A stretch of 64,000 nucleotides of DNA from Oscillospiraceae bacterium (GCA_031280965.1 JAITFZ010000033.1:51210-115209); one strand, 5' to 3'; counted from the stretch's first letter, positions 9,720-18,923 are shown. The notes: generated from the letters alone by a model not told the origin. A program made the numbers and translations.

Positions 9720-12101
9720 CTACATCTCAACTAAAATTTCGTTTTTCTCTTTAAGAATTTTCTCCTCAATAAGCAGTCCCGCGATTTTCTCCCTGTTAAC
9801 GCTTACAGCCTTAACTCCGCTCTCCGCGCCGTTCGGGTTGCTTATTTTTATGTTCAGCTCCTTGCCCCTGAAGTTCTTCTTGATTTCAAGCTCCTTCCAC
9901 TCCGAAGAAATCGACGGATTTATTACTATGCCGCCTATTTCGGGGCGCAAACCGAGTATACCCTCAACCGAACCGACCATAACTGTTGACGCCGTCCCCG
10001 TAAGCCAGTGAACATGCGAGCGTCCGGCGAACGGACTGCCCTTCCCTTCCGTGAACTGCCCGTGAACATACGGTTCAAGCACCCTTTTATCCGCGTCATC
10101 GTTCATGTATGCGGGGCAGGAGTTACGCCAGTATTCATAAGCGCGGTTTCCGCGTCCGAGCAACGACTCCGCTAAAATCGCCCAACCCTGCGGCTGTGAG
10201 AAAATCCCGGCGTTTTCTTTGACATAGCCGTTGAAGCAGACCATCAGCGCACCGTCAAATGCGTGGTTTGCGTACGGCGGGTTCATAACCTGTATACCGT
10301 AAGGTGTGTTCAGTTCGCGGTATACGCTGTCCATAGAAGTTTTTGCCTGTTCTTCGGACGAGAATCCGGAAATAATCCCCCACGACTGCGGATTAAGCCA
10401 CATCGAAGCTTCCGGGTCGGTTTTCTGCCCGATAATATCGCCGTTCTCGCGATACCCGCGAATCCAGCGGTCATCATTCCAACATTCCGCGAGAACAGGT
10501 TCAAGCTCCCCGCTTATTTTACTTAAATACTCTGCATAATCTTTATCGTTTTTATACTCTGCGAATTCTTTAAGCAGTTTAATTGCATAAACAAGCTGAA
10601 ACGCCACAAACACGCTCTCACCCTTTTTTCCGAGCCGCAGACAGTCGTTCCAGTCGGCGTGAAGACCCGCCGGCATTCCGTGATTGCCAAGGTTGTTAAC
10701 AGAAAAATCAACGGCGCGCTTTAAATGCTCATAAACGCTCTCTTGGTCGGGTGTTTCGGCGTAGCAAATTTTTTCATCAAGAAACGCCATATTCCCCGAT
10801 TCTGTAATGTACTTGTAAATCGTCGGGAACAACCACAGCGCATCATCGGCACGGTAACTGGGATGCCCGGTTTCACGGTCATAATCGGGGTCGCCGGGGG
10901 TGCCTTCATGACCGGCATTATGATTAAATTTAACAAGCGGCAGTCCCGCGCCGTTCGATACCTGCGCCGAAAGCATGAAACGAATCTGTTCCAGCGCCAT
11001 TTCGGGAGCGAGATGAATTATACCTTGAATATCCTGAACCGTATCGCGGTAGCCGTATCCGTTTCTGAGCCCGCAATAACTGAAAGAAGCCGCCCGCGAC
11101 CAGATAAATGTGATGAAGCACTGATAAGCGTTCCAAACGTTGAGCATGTTGTTGAACTTCTCGTCCGGCGTCTTGACAACTAAGTTTTCAAGCTTTGCGT
11201 GCCAGTAGCTTTTAAGCTCCTCAAGTTCTTTATCGGCGGCGCGAATATCGCTGTAGAAAGCGATAAGCTTCCTTGCCTCGGCTTCGGGTTTTTGTCCGAG
11301 CAGAAAGACAAATTCTGCACTTTCGCCGTCCCGCAGAAGTATCTCCGTCTGTAAAGCGCCGCAGGAGTTACCGCAGTAATTCAAGTCGTTATTGAGCCCT
11401 TCGGCGATGCCGATTGGATTTTCGTAACCCCTGTATTTGCCTACAAAACGTTCACGGTCGCCGCAGTACTTACTCACTTCAGTGCCCGCAAGCCCGAAGA
11501 ATCTTTCCTTATCAGGGTCTTTGAAGTTCTCGTTATACACCTGCTTAATAAAATTTTCCTTAAAATAAGTACGTGAAATAAACTGGGTGTATTGTAAGTT
11601 AACCTGGTCCTGTTCATAATTTGATTCGTTGGTAAACTCAACGTAACCCGTTACCGACAGTTTACGCTGTCTGCCGCTGTTGTTGAAAATATTAACGCGC
11701 CAAACCTCATGCTCTGCACCCTGCGGCACGAAATAATTAACCTGCGCCTTTATACCCGTATAATCAGAGCTGATTTGCGTATAGGCGGTTCCGTGGCGGC
11801 ACTCGTATTTGAATTCCTGCATATCCTTGCACACAGGCGCCCATGACGCGCTCCAGTAATTCCCGTTCTCTCTGTCTTTGATATAAACGTAACGTCCGGG
11901 TTGGTCGTGCGGTACGCCGTTGAAGCGGTAGCGGGTTAAACGCCCGTTCGCACCCGACTTCACAAAGCTGTACCCTCCCGCGTTCCCGGAAATAATCGCA
12001 CCGTAAAGCGGCGAACCGAGATAATTCGCCCAGGGTGCGGGCGTATCGGGTCGCGTTATGACGTATTCTTTGTTCTTTTCATCGAAAAAGCCGTAATTCA
12101 T
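9720..12101 (-). CDS. GH94 phosphorylase, cellobiose/cellodextrin phosphorylase-like
   Basis: Inverting phosphorylase that cleaves beta-glucosides with phosphate to give glucose 1-phosphate; 793 residues, typical of the cellobiose phosphorylase branch. The opening YGFFDEKNKEYVITRPDTP.PW.NYLG, the NAGGYSF segment, the C-terminal (alpha/alpha)6 barrel with HADWNDCL (catalytic Asp) and the GRSHVHWLTGTAS block are family hallmarks. Start at 12101 is preferred because GGAGG precedes it; a longer frame to 12176 lacks such a site. No signal peptide, so it acts in the cytoplasm on imported oligosaccharide. Glucose 1-phosphate could feed the phosphosugar mutase and glycogen synthase encoded around it. 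Exact acceptor (glucose, cellodextrin, laminaribiose) is not determined. Confidence 0.9.
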   Translation of the reverse strand: MNYGFFDEKNKEYVITRPDTPAPWANYLGSPLYGAIISGNAGGYSFVKSGANGRLTRYRFNGVPHDQPGRYVYIKDRENGNYWSASWAPVCKDMQEFKYECRHGTAYTQISSDYTGIKAQVNYFVPQGAEHEVWRVNIFNNSGRQRKLSVTGYVEFTNESNYEQDQVNLQYTQFISRTYFKENFIKQVYNENFKDPDKERFFGLAGTEVSKYCGDRERFVGKYRGYENPIGIAEGLNNDLNYCGNSCGALQTEILLRDGESAEFVFLLGQKPEAEARKLIAFYSDIRAADKELEELKSYWHAKLENLVVKTPDEKFNNMLNVWNAYQCFITFIWSRAASFSYCGLRNGYGYRDTVQDIQGIIHLAPEMALEQIRFMLSAQVSNGAGLPLVKFNHNAGHEGTPGDPDYDRETGHPSYRADDALWLFPTIYKYITESGNMAFLDEKICYAETPDQESVYEHLKRAVDFSVNNLGNHGMPAGLHADWNDCLRLGKKGESVFVAFQLVYAIKLLKEFAEYKNDKDYAEYLSKISGELEPVLAECWNDDRWIRGYRENGDIIGQKTDPEASMWLNPQSWGIISGFSSEEQAKTSMDSVYRELNTPYGIQVMNPPYANHAFDGALMVCFNGYVKENAGIFSQPQGWAILAESLLGRGNRAYEYWRNSCPAYMNDDADKRVLEPYVHGQFTEGKGSPFAGRSHVHWLTGTASTVMVGSVEGILGLRPEIGGIVINPSISSEWKELEIKKNFRGKELNIKISNPNGAESGVKAVSVNREKIAGLLIEEKILKEKNEILVEM

Positions 12102-12147
12102 TAAGCTGTCCTCCGTTGTTATATTATTTTTACATTTGCCTACTGCA

Positions 12148-12219
12148 ATGATAGCACGTAAATGATTATTGCACAAGGGCGGTTTTTTTCACAAAGTTTA
12201 GGTTGCTTTTTTGTGCAAT
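12148..12219 (-). promoter_or_regulatory. GH94 promoter with a flanking operator-like inverted repeat
   Basis: On the minus strand TTGTGC (12176-12171) and TATCAT (12153-12148) are 17 bases apart, placed about 45 bases before the GH94 start. A perfect 9-base inverted repeat ATTGCACAA / TTGTGCAAT occupies 12168-12176 and 12211-12219; one arm covers the -35 box. This is the layout of a repressor site, but no cognate regulator is visible nearby. Confidence 0.5.
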
Positions 12220-12250
12220 TATACCAAATAACAGACTGCCCCGCACCTAC

Positions 12251-12279
12251 TTGACAAAAATTGTAAAAAAATGTAAAAT
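12251..12279 (+). promoter_or_regulatory. sigma-A-type promoter for yifB
   Basis: Perfect TTGACA at 12251-12256, a 17-base spacer and TAAAAT at 12274-12279, 59 bases before the yifB start. Confidence 0.75.
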
Positions 12280-12338
12280 AGTAGGGGCGTACAACTATGG
12301 TCTGCTCGAAAATTTATCACCCGCAATGGAGTAAAAAA

Positions 12339-13871
12339 ATGTTTGCAAAAATAAACGGTTTGGGTCTTTACGGTATGAACGCCTTCCCTGTTTCTGCTGA
12401 AATAAGCACATCCGGCGGAAGCGTTCCCGCTTTTGATATAGTAGGGCTTGCGGATATTTCGGTTCAGGAAAGTCGAATGAGAATCCGCTCGGCTCTTAAA
12501 AATTCCAACATAGCCACAAAGCCGCTTAACACAATCGTAAACTTAGCCCCTGCGTCCATAAGAAAAATCGGTTCTCTTTACGACCTTACGATTCTGACGG
12601 CTGTTTTAGCGGCACAGGAACTGATAAAAATAAACGTCGATGACTGCGCGTTTTTCGGAGAAGTTTCGCTCGGCGGCGACGTTAATCCGATTCATGGCGC
12701 GCTGACCCTTACAATCGCCGCCCGTGAAAACGGTATAAAGAAAGTCTTCCTCCCTGCCGCCAATGCGCGGGAAGCCGGCGTCTCTGAAGGCACCGAAGTT
12801 TACGGTGTCAGCAATATCCGCGAACTCGCCCGCCATTTAACGGGAGAAATCGTAATTGAGCCGCAGAAGCCTTTCATTCCCGAAACACCGAATATTTCCG
12901 AATTGTTGGACTTCGCTGATGTAAAAGGACAGGAAAATGTCAAGAACGCGCTTGAAGTCGCGGCGGCGGGTTTTCATAATATCCTGATAATCGGAACGCC
13001 CGGAACGGGTAAAAGTATGCTCTCGAAGCGTCTGCCTTCGATTCTGCCGCGCATGAGCTTTGAGGAAAGCTTAGAAACCACGCAGATTCACTCGGTTGCG
13101 GGGATTCTTGATATAAAAAATCCGCTCGTAACCGTAAGACCTTTTCGGAACGTTTCTCACACGGCTTCCGCAGTCGGGCTTATTGGCGGCGGAAGCATAC
13201 CTAAGCCGGGCGAGATTTCACTCGCCCACAACGGCGTACTGTTCCTGGACGAGTTGCCGGAGTTCGACCGCAGAACGCTTGAAGCTTTACGACAGCCTCT
13301 TGAAAACGGCGAGATAAACATAACACGAGCCGGCGGAAAGGCGAGCTATCCCTGCAAAATCATGCTTGTCGCCGCGATGAACCCCTGCCCCTGCGGTAAC
13401 TTCGGGCATCCCGCCAAACACTGTGCCTGCAATGAACGGCAGGTACAATCCTATCTTGGAAAAATCAGTCAGCCGGTTCTCGACCGAATCGACATACAAA
13501 CAGAAGCCGCGCCCGTCGGCTACAATGAGCTTGCGGACAAAGACAAAGGCGAGCCGTCCGCCGATGTGCTGAGACGGGTGGAATCAGCACGGGAAATTCA
13601 GGCGCGGCGCTATGCGGGTACGGCGATTAAGTCCAACGCCGATATTCCCGCAGGACAGCTTCGTGAAATCTGCGCGCTTACTCCCGATGCATCGCAAACG
13701 CTTAAAAACGCATTCGAGAAATTAGGATTATCCGCCCGCGCCTACGACAGGATTCTAAAAGTAGCGAGGACAATTGCGGACTTAGACCGCAAGGAAATAA
13801 TCGAGAAAAAGCATATAGCAAGAGCCGTGCAGTACCGGAGTTTGGATAAAAAATATTGGCGGGGGAATTAA
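12339..13871 (+). CDS. YifB/ComM family AAA+ ATPase (Mg-chelatase-like)
   Basis: 510-residue member of the YifB/ComM family, whose studied relatives promote branch migration during natural transformation. N-terminal lon-protease-like S5 fold (about 1-180), then AAA+ core with Walker A IIGTPGTGKSM near 220, Walker B LFLDELPEF near 300, a zinc-binding loop AAMNPCPCGNFG with nearby cysteines, and the C-terminal Mg_chelatase_C segment (SARAYDRILKVARTIADL). Start at 12339 is chosen because GGAG precedes it and the family begins M.AK..; the frame itself is open from 12297. No other competence gene is adjacent. It is a single-gene transcription unit with a clear promoter. Confidence 0.94.
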   Translation: MFAKINGLGLYGMNAFPVSAEISTSGGSVPAFDIVGLADISVQESRMRIRSALKNSNIATKPLNTIVNLAPASIRKIGSLYDLTILTAVLAAQELIKINVDDCAFFGEVSLGGDVNPIHGALTLTIAARENGIKKVFLPAANAREAGVSEGTEVYGVSNIRELARHLTGEIVIEPQKPFIPETPNISELLDFADVKGQENVKNALEVAAAGFHNILIIGTPGTGKSMLSKRLPSILPRMSFEESLETTQIHSVAGILDIKNPLVTVRPFRNVSHTASAVGLIGGGSIPKPGEISLAHNGVLFLDELPEFDRRTLEALRQPLENGEINITRAGGKASYPCKIMLVAAMNPCPCGNFGHPAKHCACNERQVQSYLGKISQPVLDRIDIQTEAAPVGYNELADKDKGEPSADVLRRVESAREIQARRYAGTAIKSNADIPAGQLREICALTPDASQTLKNAFEKLGLSARAYDRILKVARTIADLDRKEIIEKKHIARAVQYRSLDKKYWRGN

Positions 13872-13885
13872 TTTTTTTACACCAC

Positions 13886-13914
13886 TTGCATTTTTTAGTA
13901 ATTTTTGGTATTAT
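13886..13914 (+). promoter_or_regulatory. sigma-A-type promoter for the phosphosugar mutase
   Basis: TTGCAT at 13886-13891, 17-base spacer, TATTAT at 13909-13914; the gene starts 33 bases downstream after a GGGGGG-rich ribosome binding site. Confidence 0.7.
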
Positions 13915-13946
13915 ATTAGTAAATACTATCAACAACGGGGGGAAAT

Positions 13947-15674
13947 ATGGATAGAGAAGCATTAAATACAAGCTACAGGCTTTGGGCGGAGAAGGCGACA
14001 GCCGACCCGGATTTAGTCAGAGAACTTCAAAGCATTGAAGGCGACGACGAAGCCATACTCGACAGGTTTTACCGTGAGCTTGAATTCGGCACGGCCGGAC
14101 TTCGTGGTGTAATCGGCGCGGGTCCGAACCGCATGAACTATTACACGGTCAGGAAAGCCACGCAAGGGCTCGCGGATTACATTAAAGAGCAAAGCCGGAA
14201 TCCTTCTGCCGCAATCGCTTACGACAGCAGGATTAAGTCCGATTATTTCTCGGAAACAGCCGCTGAAGTACTCGCGGGCAACGGAATTAAAGTCTATATG
14301 TACAAAGAGCTTATGCCGACCCCGATGCTCAGCTTCGCTGTGCGTTATTTGAAATGCGATGCGGGCATTAACGTCACCGCAAGTCACAACCCCGCTAAAT
14401 TCAACGGTTATAAGGCCTATGGTTCCGACGGCTGTCAAATCGGCTCGGAAGTCGCCGATGCTGTACTTGAGAAATGCCGTGCTTTTGATATTTTCACGGA
14501 CATAAAATCGCTTGATTTTAAGCAAGCTCTCGAACAAGGTTTAATCAGCTATATTGACGATGAAGTAGCCGAACGCTACTACGATGAAGTGAAAAAGCAG
14601 GCGATTCACCCCGAATCAAGTCGTGAAGCAGGCTTAAAGGTTGTATTCACGCCGCTTAACGGCGCGGGAAACAAGCCGGTTCGCCGGATTTTAAGCGATA
14701 TAGGAATCACCGACGTCACTGTCGTTCCCGAGCAGGAGCACCCGGACGGAAACTTCCCGACCTGCCTTTATCCCAACCCCGAATTCAAAGAAGCGTTGGA
14801 GCTCGGCTTGGAACTATGCAAAAAGGTGAAGCCGGACTTATTGCTCGCCACCGACCCCGACTGCGACCGCGTCGGCATTGCCGTGCCTTGCGGGGACAGT
14901 GATGATTACGCGCTCTTTTCGGGTAATGAGGTCGGCGTCATGCTGCTTGAATACATCGCGCGCGAACGCATTGCAACGGGTACTATGCCCGCTTATCCCG
15001 TGTCGATTAAATCGGTGGTTTCAACCACGCTCACCGATGAAATATGCAGGGAGTACGGCGTAGAACTGTTTGACGTTTTAACAGGCTTCAAGAACATAGG
15101 CGAGCAAATGCGTAAGCTTGAGGAAAAAGGCGAACTGGGACGCTTCATCTTCGCATATGAAGAAAGCTACGGCTACTTAGCGGGTACCGAGGTCAGGGAT
15201 AAAGACGCTGTTGTCGCCTCTATGCTGATTTGCGAGATGACGGCTTTCTACCGCTCAAAAGGAATTTCGCTGATTGAAGCCCGCGCCGACATGTACGAAA
15301 AATACGGGGTCTTCCGTAATTCAGTTGACAATTTCGCTTTTGAGGGTGCGAGCGGCATGGAAAAAATGAGCAAAATCATGCAGGGACTCCGCGATAATTA
15401 CCCGCGTGAAATAGCCGGTATAAAAGTAACCGCGTTCAGCGATTTCGGCGCGAGCGAGAAGCTTGATTTAACAAGTAACGAAAAGACCGAAATCACCATG
15501 CCAAAGACAAATATGGTTTTTCTTGACCTTGAGGGAGGCGCCTCGGTAATCGTGCGCCCGTCCGGTACCGAACCGAAAATAAAGGTATATTACACCACGG
15601 TCGGCAAAACGCTGAAAGACGCGGAAGCTATTCAGCAGAAACTTGCCGCCGAAATAGTGGGAATCTTTAACTAA
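13947..15674 (+). CDS. pgcA: phosphoglucomutase / phosphomannomutase (PgcA-like)
   Basis: Alpha-D-phosphohexomutase of 575 residues that interconverts glucose 1- and 6-phosphate. Visible: N-terminal EFGTAGLRGVIGAGPNRMN, the phosphoserine loop TASHNPAKFNGYK, the metal-binding loop DPDCDRVGIA, the sugar-binding EESYGYL and the C-terminal phosphate loop VRPSGTEPKIK. This long form is the kind found in Firmicutes. Ribosome binding site GGGGGG sits before the ATG. It links glucose 1-phosphate from the GH94 phosphorylase to glycolysis and, in reverse, to glycogen precursors. A 43-residue membrane protein gene follows 22 bases after the stop. Confidence 0.95.
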   Translation: MDREALNTSYRLWAEKATADPDLVRELQSIEGDDEAILDRFYRELEFGTAGLRGVIGAGPNRMNYYTVRKATQGLADYIKEQSRNPSAAIAYDSRIKSDYFSETAAEVLAGNGIKVYMYKELMPTPMLSFAVRYLKCDAGINVTASHNPAKFNGYKAYGSDGCQIGSEVADAVLEKCRAFDIFTDIKSLDFKQALEQGLISYIDDEVAERYYDEVKKQAIHPESSREAGLKVVFTPLNGAGNKPVRRILSDIGITDVTVVPEQEHPDGNFPTCLYPNPEFKEALELGLELCKKVKPDLLLATDPDCDRVGIAVPCGDSDDYALFSGNEVGVMLLEYIARERIATGTMPAYPVSIKSVVSTTLTDEICREYGVELFDVLTGFKNIGEQMRKLEEKGELGRFIFAYEESYGYLAGTEVRDKDAVVASMLICEMTAFYRSKGISLIEARADMYEKYGVFRNSVDNFAFEGASGMEKMSKIMQGLRDNYPREIAGIKVTAFSDFGASEKLDLTSNEKTEITMPKTNMVFLDLEGGASVIVRPSGTEPKIKVYYTTVGKTLKDAEAIQQKLAAEIVGIFN

Positions 15675-15696
15675 GGGAACAGAAAGGAATAAAAAC

Positions 15697-15828
15697 ATGG
15701 AAGAAATTGTTGTAATCATGGAAAATCCCGCTACGGGCGTCGGGCTCGGCGTAGGAATCGCAATCGCGGCGGTAGCATTGGCTGTTTTAATAGTATTGAC
15801 GGTTCTCGACAAGAAAAAGAAGAAATAA
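15697..15828 (+). CDS. small single-pass membrane protein (43 residues)
   Basis: A short frame with ATG at 15697 and TAA at 15826-15828. GAAAGGAA stands upstream as a ribosome binding site. The peptide starts MEEIVVIMENPATG, has one hydrophobic helix from about residue 15 to 37 (Gly/Ala/Val/Leu/Ile only) and ends DKKKKK, an arrangement that predicts N-out, C-in insertion by the positive-inside rule. It fills the gap between the mutase gene and the NAD(P)HX repair gene with 22 and 12 base spacings, so the three are probably one operon. I do not recognise a family and give no function. Coding potential rests on the start site, membrane helix and operon fit. Confidence 0.65.
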   Translation: MEEIVVIMENPATGVGLGVGIAIAAVALAVLIVLTVLDKKKKK

Positions 15829-15840
15829 AAGGTACGTTAT

Positions 15841-17391
15841 ATGAAATATATCGTCACTTCCGCGCAAATGAAAAAGACGGAAGAAAACGCCGACCGCAAA
15901 GGAATCACCCCTTCCACACTGATGGAAAACGCCGGCGCCGCCTGCTATAAGCAGCTTGTAAAGCTTTTGGGTGACGTTAACGGCTTAGCTTTCGTTGTTT
16001 TGTGCGGACGCGGCAACAACGGCGGCGACGGCATTGTCCTTGCCCAAAAATTAAAGGAAAACGGCGGCTTGGTACTCTGCGTGTTTGTGACAGACCTGCC
16101 GAACAGCGCGACTGCCAGAGAAAAATATTCCAAATACTGCGTTATCGGCGGCAGTGAGGGAAGCGCCCTTGACAACACGCTTTACACCCACCGCGAGGAC
16201 ACTGTTAAAAAAGCGATTACAAACTGCGATGCAGTAATTGACTGTGTTTTCGGGACAGGTTTTGAAGGAGAGCTTGAACCGAGGCTCTCCTCGCTTTTCC
16301 GCTTTGTTAATACGAGCTTCGAGGGATTGAAGGTTTCTGTTGATGTTCCGAGCGGCATAAACGCTTCTACCGGTGAATATGCGGAGCGGGCGTTCCGCCC
16401 CGATGTAACTTTCATGCTCGGTGGGGCTAAAAAAGGGTTATATTCTCATCCCGCTTTTGAAGCCTGCGGTGATTTGGTTCTGCTCGACATAGGGATTCCG
16501 GATGACTGCTTTAGTGAATACGAAGCGGCTTTCATAGACGAAGATGTTTTGCGGCATATTCCGGTACGTAAAAAAAGTTCACACAAAGGCGATTACGGCA
16601 GACTGCTTAACATTGCGGGCAGTGAACAATATATCGGAGCGGCGCTTCTGTCTACAAAAGCCGCGCTTAAATGCGGCGCGGGAATCGTCACCCTCGCAAG
16701 CGTGAGGAGTGTTTGCCGCTCAATCGCACCCGCCGTCCCCGAAGCAACTTATCTGCCGCTTTACGCTGATGCCGACGGCTTTGCCGACGGAGAATCAACC
16801 GAAACCGTTAAGAGTAAACTCGGCGCCTTTAACACTATTGCACTCGGTTGCGGTCTCGGAATTACGGCGAACACGCAAAATCTGACGGAATTTGTCCTTA
16901 AAAATTGCAGTCAGCCTGTTATTTTGGACGCTGATGGAATAAATCTGCTGAGCCTTAATATAAATATCTTAAAAGAAAATGACAGAATTAAGGTTATTAC
17001 ACCACATCCCATGGAATTCAGCAGGCTTACCGGAGTATCTGTAACTGAAATTCAAGCTGACCGCATAAGGCATGCGCGGGAATTCTCTGCCGCCCGGAAC
17101 GCCGTGACGGTTCTGAAGGGTATCAACACGGTTATTGCCGCCCCCGACGGACGGGCGTTCGTGAACATCACGGGCAACCCCGGCTTGGCTAAGGGGGGCT
17201 CGGGCGATGTGCTGACGGGTATGATTGCGTCCTTCACAGCACAGGGAGTACGGCCGCTTGAAGCGTCAATGCTCGGCGTTTATCTTCACGGACTAACGGC
17301 AGATGAGCTTGCCAAAAGCACCGCGCTTTCGGGGATAATGCCCGGAGATATTGCGGAGATTCTGCCGGTGGTGATGAAGAGCCTGCAATAA
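15841..17391 (+). CDS. nnr: bifunctional NAD(P)H-hydrate epimerase / ADP-dependent dehydratase
   Basis: Repairs hydrated NADH/NADPH. The 516-residue fusion has the YjeF_N epimerase domain (about 1-210, with GRGNNGGDGIVLA and DCVFGTGFEG) and the ribokinase-like dehydratase domain (about 230-510, with the loop GNPGLAKGGSGDVLTGMIA as anionic hole and catalytic Asp). Start ATG follows AAAAGG. It lies 12 bases after the small membrane protein gene. The transcript probably ends in the hairpin at 17411-17447. Domains and length are those of the standard bacterial fusion. Confidence 0.96.
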   Translation: MKYIVTSAQMKKTEENADRKGITPSTLMENAGAACYKQLVKLLGDVNGLAFVVLCGRGNNGGDGIVLAQKLKENGGLVLCVFVTDLPNSATAREKYSKYCVIGGSEGSALDNTLYTHREDTVKKAITNCDAVIDCVFGTGFEGELEPRLSSLFRFVNTSFEGLKVSVDVPSGINASTGEYAERAFRPDVTFMLGGAKKGLYSHPAFEACGDLVLLDIGIPDDCFSEYEAAFIDEDVLRHIPVRKKSSHKGDYGRLLNIAGSEQYIGAALLSTKAALKCGAGIVTLASVRSVCRSIAPAVPEATYLPLYADADGFADGESTETVKSKLGAFNTIALGCGLGITANTQNLTEFVLKNCSQPVILDADGINLLSLNINILKENDRIKVITPHPMEFSRLTGVSVTEIQADRIRHAREFSAARNAVTVLKGINTVIAAPDGRAFVNITGNPGLAKGGSGDVLTGMIASFTAQGVRPLEASMLGVYLHGLTADELAKSTALSGIMPGDIAEILPVVMKSLQ

Positions 17392-17410
17392 CAGCGCGGT
17401 AAAACCTTAA

Positions 17411-17447
17411 AGCCCCTGTCATTTTTAATTATGACGGAGGCTTTTTT
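17411..17447 (+). terminator. terminator-like hairpin containing the next gene's Shine-Dalgarno site
   Basis: Left arm AGCCCCTGTCAT (17411-17422), loop TTTTAATT, right arm ATGACGGAGGCT (17431-17442), then TTTTTT running straight into the ATG at 17448. One C-A mismatch and one T-G wobble interrupt a 12-base stem. The right arm contains the only GGAGG available to the lipoprotein gene, so termination and initiation compete for the same bases. Confidence 0.7.
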
Positions 17448-17987
17448 ATGAAAAAATATTACTTAGTGCTACTAATTATTACTGCCGTACTGCTCGCTTC
17501 TTCCTGCTCCCCGGGCATGAATCCCGATGACCTTGATTTTGATAAGTCCTTCTCCTTTACCGCCGAACTGCAATACAGCGGGCGGGGTTCTGTCGCGCAG
17601 TTCATGCGTACTGCGCCCGGAGAATGGAACGGTACGCTTGTTGAGCCTTTTGCTTTGCAAGGGGTCGAAATAGCCTACTCCCCGCTCGAAATGTCGGTTT
17701 CCTACGCCGGCTTCGCGGTTAATTACGGCGCGGATTCTCCCCCTGATATAAACATCACTGCGTTTGTAATGATTCGTGTGCTTGAAAGCGCGTTTAACTC
17801 TGAAGATGCGGGCGTAACTTCCGGCAGGGACTGGATAGAAATAACGGGAATATATGACGGTGACACTTACGTTTTAAGGCTCGACAAGGAGGGTTCGCCG
17901 ATTTCACTCAGTGTACCGAATCGTCAGTTAAAAGTAGTGTTTTCGGAAGTCACAACTGCACAGTTCAACGCCGCGCCCCCCCGGTAA
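17448..17987 (+). CDS. putative secreted lipoprotein, unknown function
   Basis: 179 residues beginning MKKYYLVLLIITAVLLASSC: a lysine start, a hydrophobic core and a Cys at 20 fitting a lipobox (L-A-S-S-C), so a membrane-anchored lipoprotein is likely. The rest is beta-rich with alternating hydrophobic residues (for example FTAELQYSGRG and WIEITGIYDGDTYVLRLDKEG), resembling small beta-barrel or LolA-like lipoproteins, but I recognise no named family. Its Shine-Dalgarno site sits in the hairpin at 17411-17447. The stop codon is directly adjacent to the convergent pdxS stop (17987/17988) with no space for a separate terminator. Confidence 0.75.
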   Translation: MKKYYLVLLIITAVLLASSCSPGMNPDDLDFDKSFSFTAELQYSGRGSVAQFMRTAPGEWNGTLVEPFALQGVEIAYSPLEMSVSYAGFAVNYGADSPPDINITAFVMIRVLESAFNSEDAGVTSGRDWIEITGIYDGDTYVLRLDKEGSPISLSVPNRQLKVVFSEVTTAQFNAAPPR

Positions 17988-18860
17988 TTACTTCCCCCGC
18001 TCAGACATGAGAAATTCAATTTCGCTTTCATTGATTCCCACCATAGCTTCCCCCAAATCCTCTGACAGAGCCGCAATCAGTTTGGTGTTGTTATAGCCGG
18101 CTACCGCTTTCACAATCGCTTCCGCACGTCTTACGGGGTTGCCGGACTTAAATATACCCGAGCCGACAAAAACGCCTTCAGCCCCTAATTTAACCATAAG
18201 CACCGCGTCTGCGGGCGTAGCAACGCCTCCCGCCGAAAAATTAAGTACCGGGAGGCAGTTATTTTTATGAATGTATTCAATAAGCTCATACGAAACCTGC
18301 AATTCTTTTGCTTTATGAAAAAGCTCGTCTTCGCGCATTGAAGCAATTACTTTTATTTCGCTGTTAATTGTACGCAGATGCCTTACTGCCTGTATAATAT
18401 CGCCGGTTCCCGCCTCGCCTTTTGTGCGAAGCATAGACGCACCTTCTTCAATCCTGCGAAGCGCTTCGCCCAAATCCTTTGCGCCGCAGACAAAAGGGGT
18501 TGTAAAATCTCTTTTATTTATATGAAATTTATCGTCGGCGGGCGTTAATACCTCGCTTTCGTCAATGCAGTCCGCGCCGAGTTCCTGTAAAATTTCCGCT
18601 TCAACAAAATGTCCTATTCTGCACTTTGCCATTACGGGAATTTTTACGCTCTTTTGTATTGCCTTAATGACCTTCGGGTCACTCATGCGGGAAACGCCGC
18701 CGGCGGCGCGAATATCCGCGGGAACACGTTCGAGAGCCATCACCGCTTTTGCTCCGGCGGCTTCCGCGATTTTTGCCTGTTCGGGCGTAGTTACGTCCAT
18801 TATAACGCCGCCTTTAAGGTGTTGTAATTTTTTTGCCGTGATTTCATATTTGTTTGACAT
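17988..18860 (-). CDS. pdxS: pyridoxal 5'-phosphate synthase subunit PdxS
   Basis: PdxS condenses ribose 5-phosphate, glyceraldehyde 3-phosphate and ammonia to make PLP. 290 residues, the family norm. Visible: GGVIMDV near the start, the lysine that forms the sugar imine in VMAKCRIGH, the second lysine in [10 protein letters not shown], and the phosphate loop [12 protein letters not shown] followed by GVFVGSGIF. Start at 18860 is chosen (MSNKYE, with AAAGG upstream); the frame remains open to 18923. PdxT, the glutaminase that supplies ammonia, is usually adjacent but is not in the window. It sits downstream of the DNA glycosylase gene, 63 bases apart in the same direction. Confidence 0.97.
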   Translation of the reverse strand: MSNKYEITAKKLQHLKGGVIMDVTTPEQAKIAEAAGAKAVMALERVPADIRAAGGVSRMSDPKVIKAIQKSVKIPVMAKCRIGHFVEAEILQELGADCIDESEVLTPADDKFHINKRDFTTPFVCGAKDLGEALRRIEEGASMLRTKGEAGTGDIIQAVRHLRTINSEIKVIASMREDELFHKAKELQVSYELIEYIHKNNCLPVLNFSAGGVATPADAVLMVKLGAEGVFVGSGIFKSGNPVRRAEAIVKAVAGYNNTKLIAALSEDLGEAMVGINESEIEFLMSERGK

Positions 18861-18923
18861 TGATTTTTTCTGCCTTTCTTTTGTTTCGATATTTATTTTA
18901 ACACAGTAAAAGTAAAATGTCAA

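Noticed and set aside
10725..11183. 152-codon plus-strand frame opposite the GH94 gene
   Set aside because: Lies wholly within conserved GH94 coding sequence; no ribosome binding site or family.
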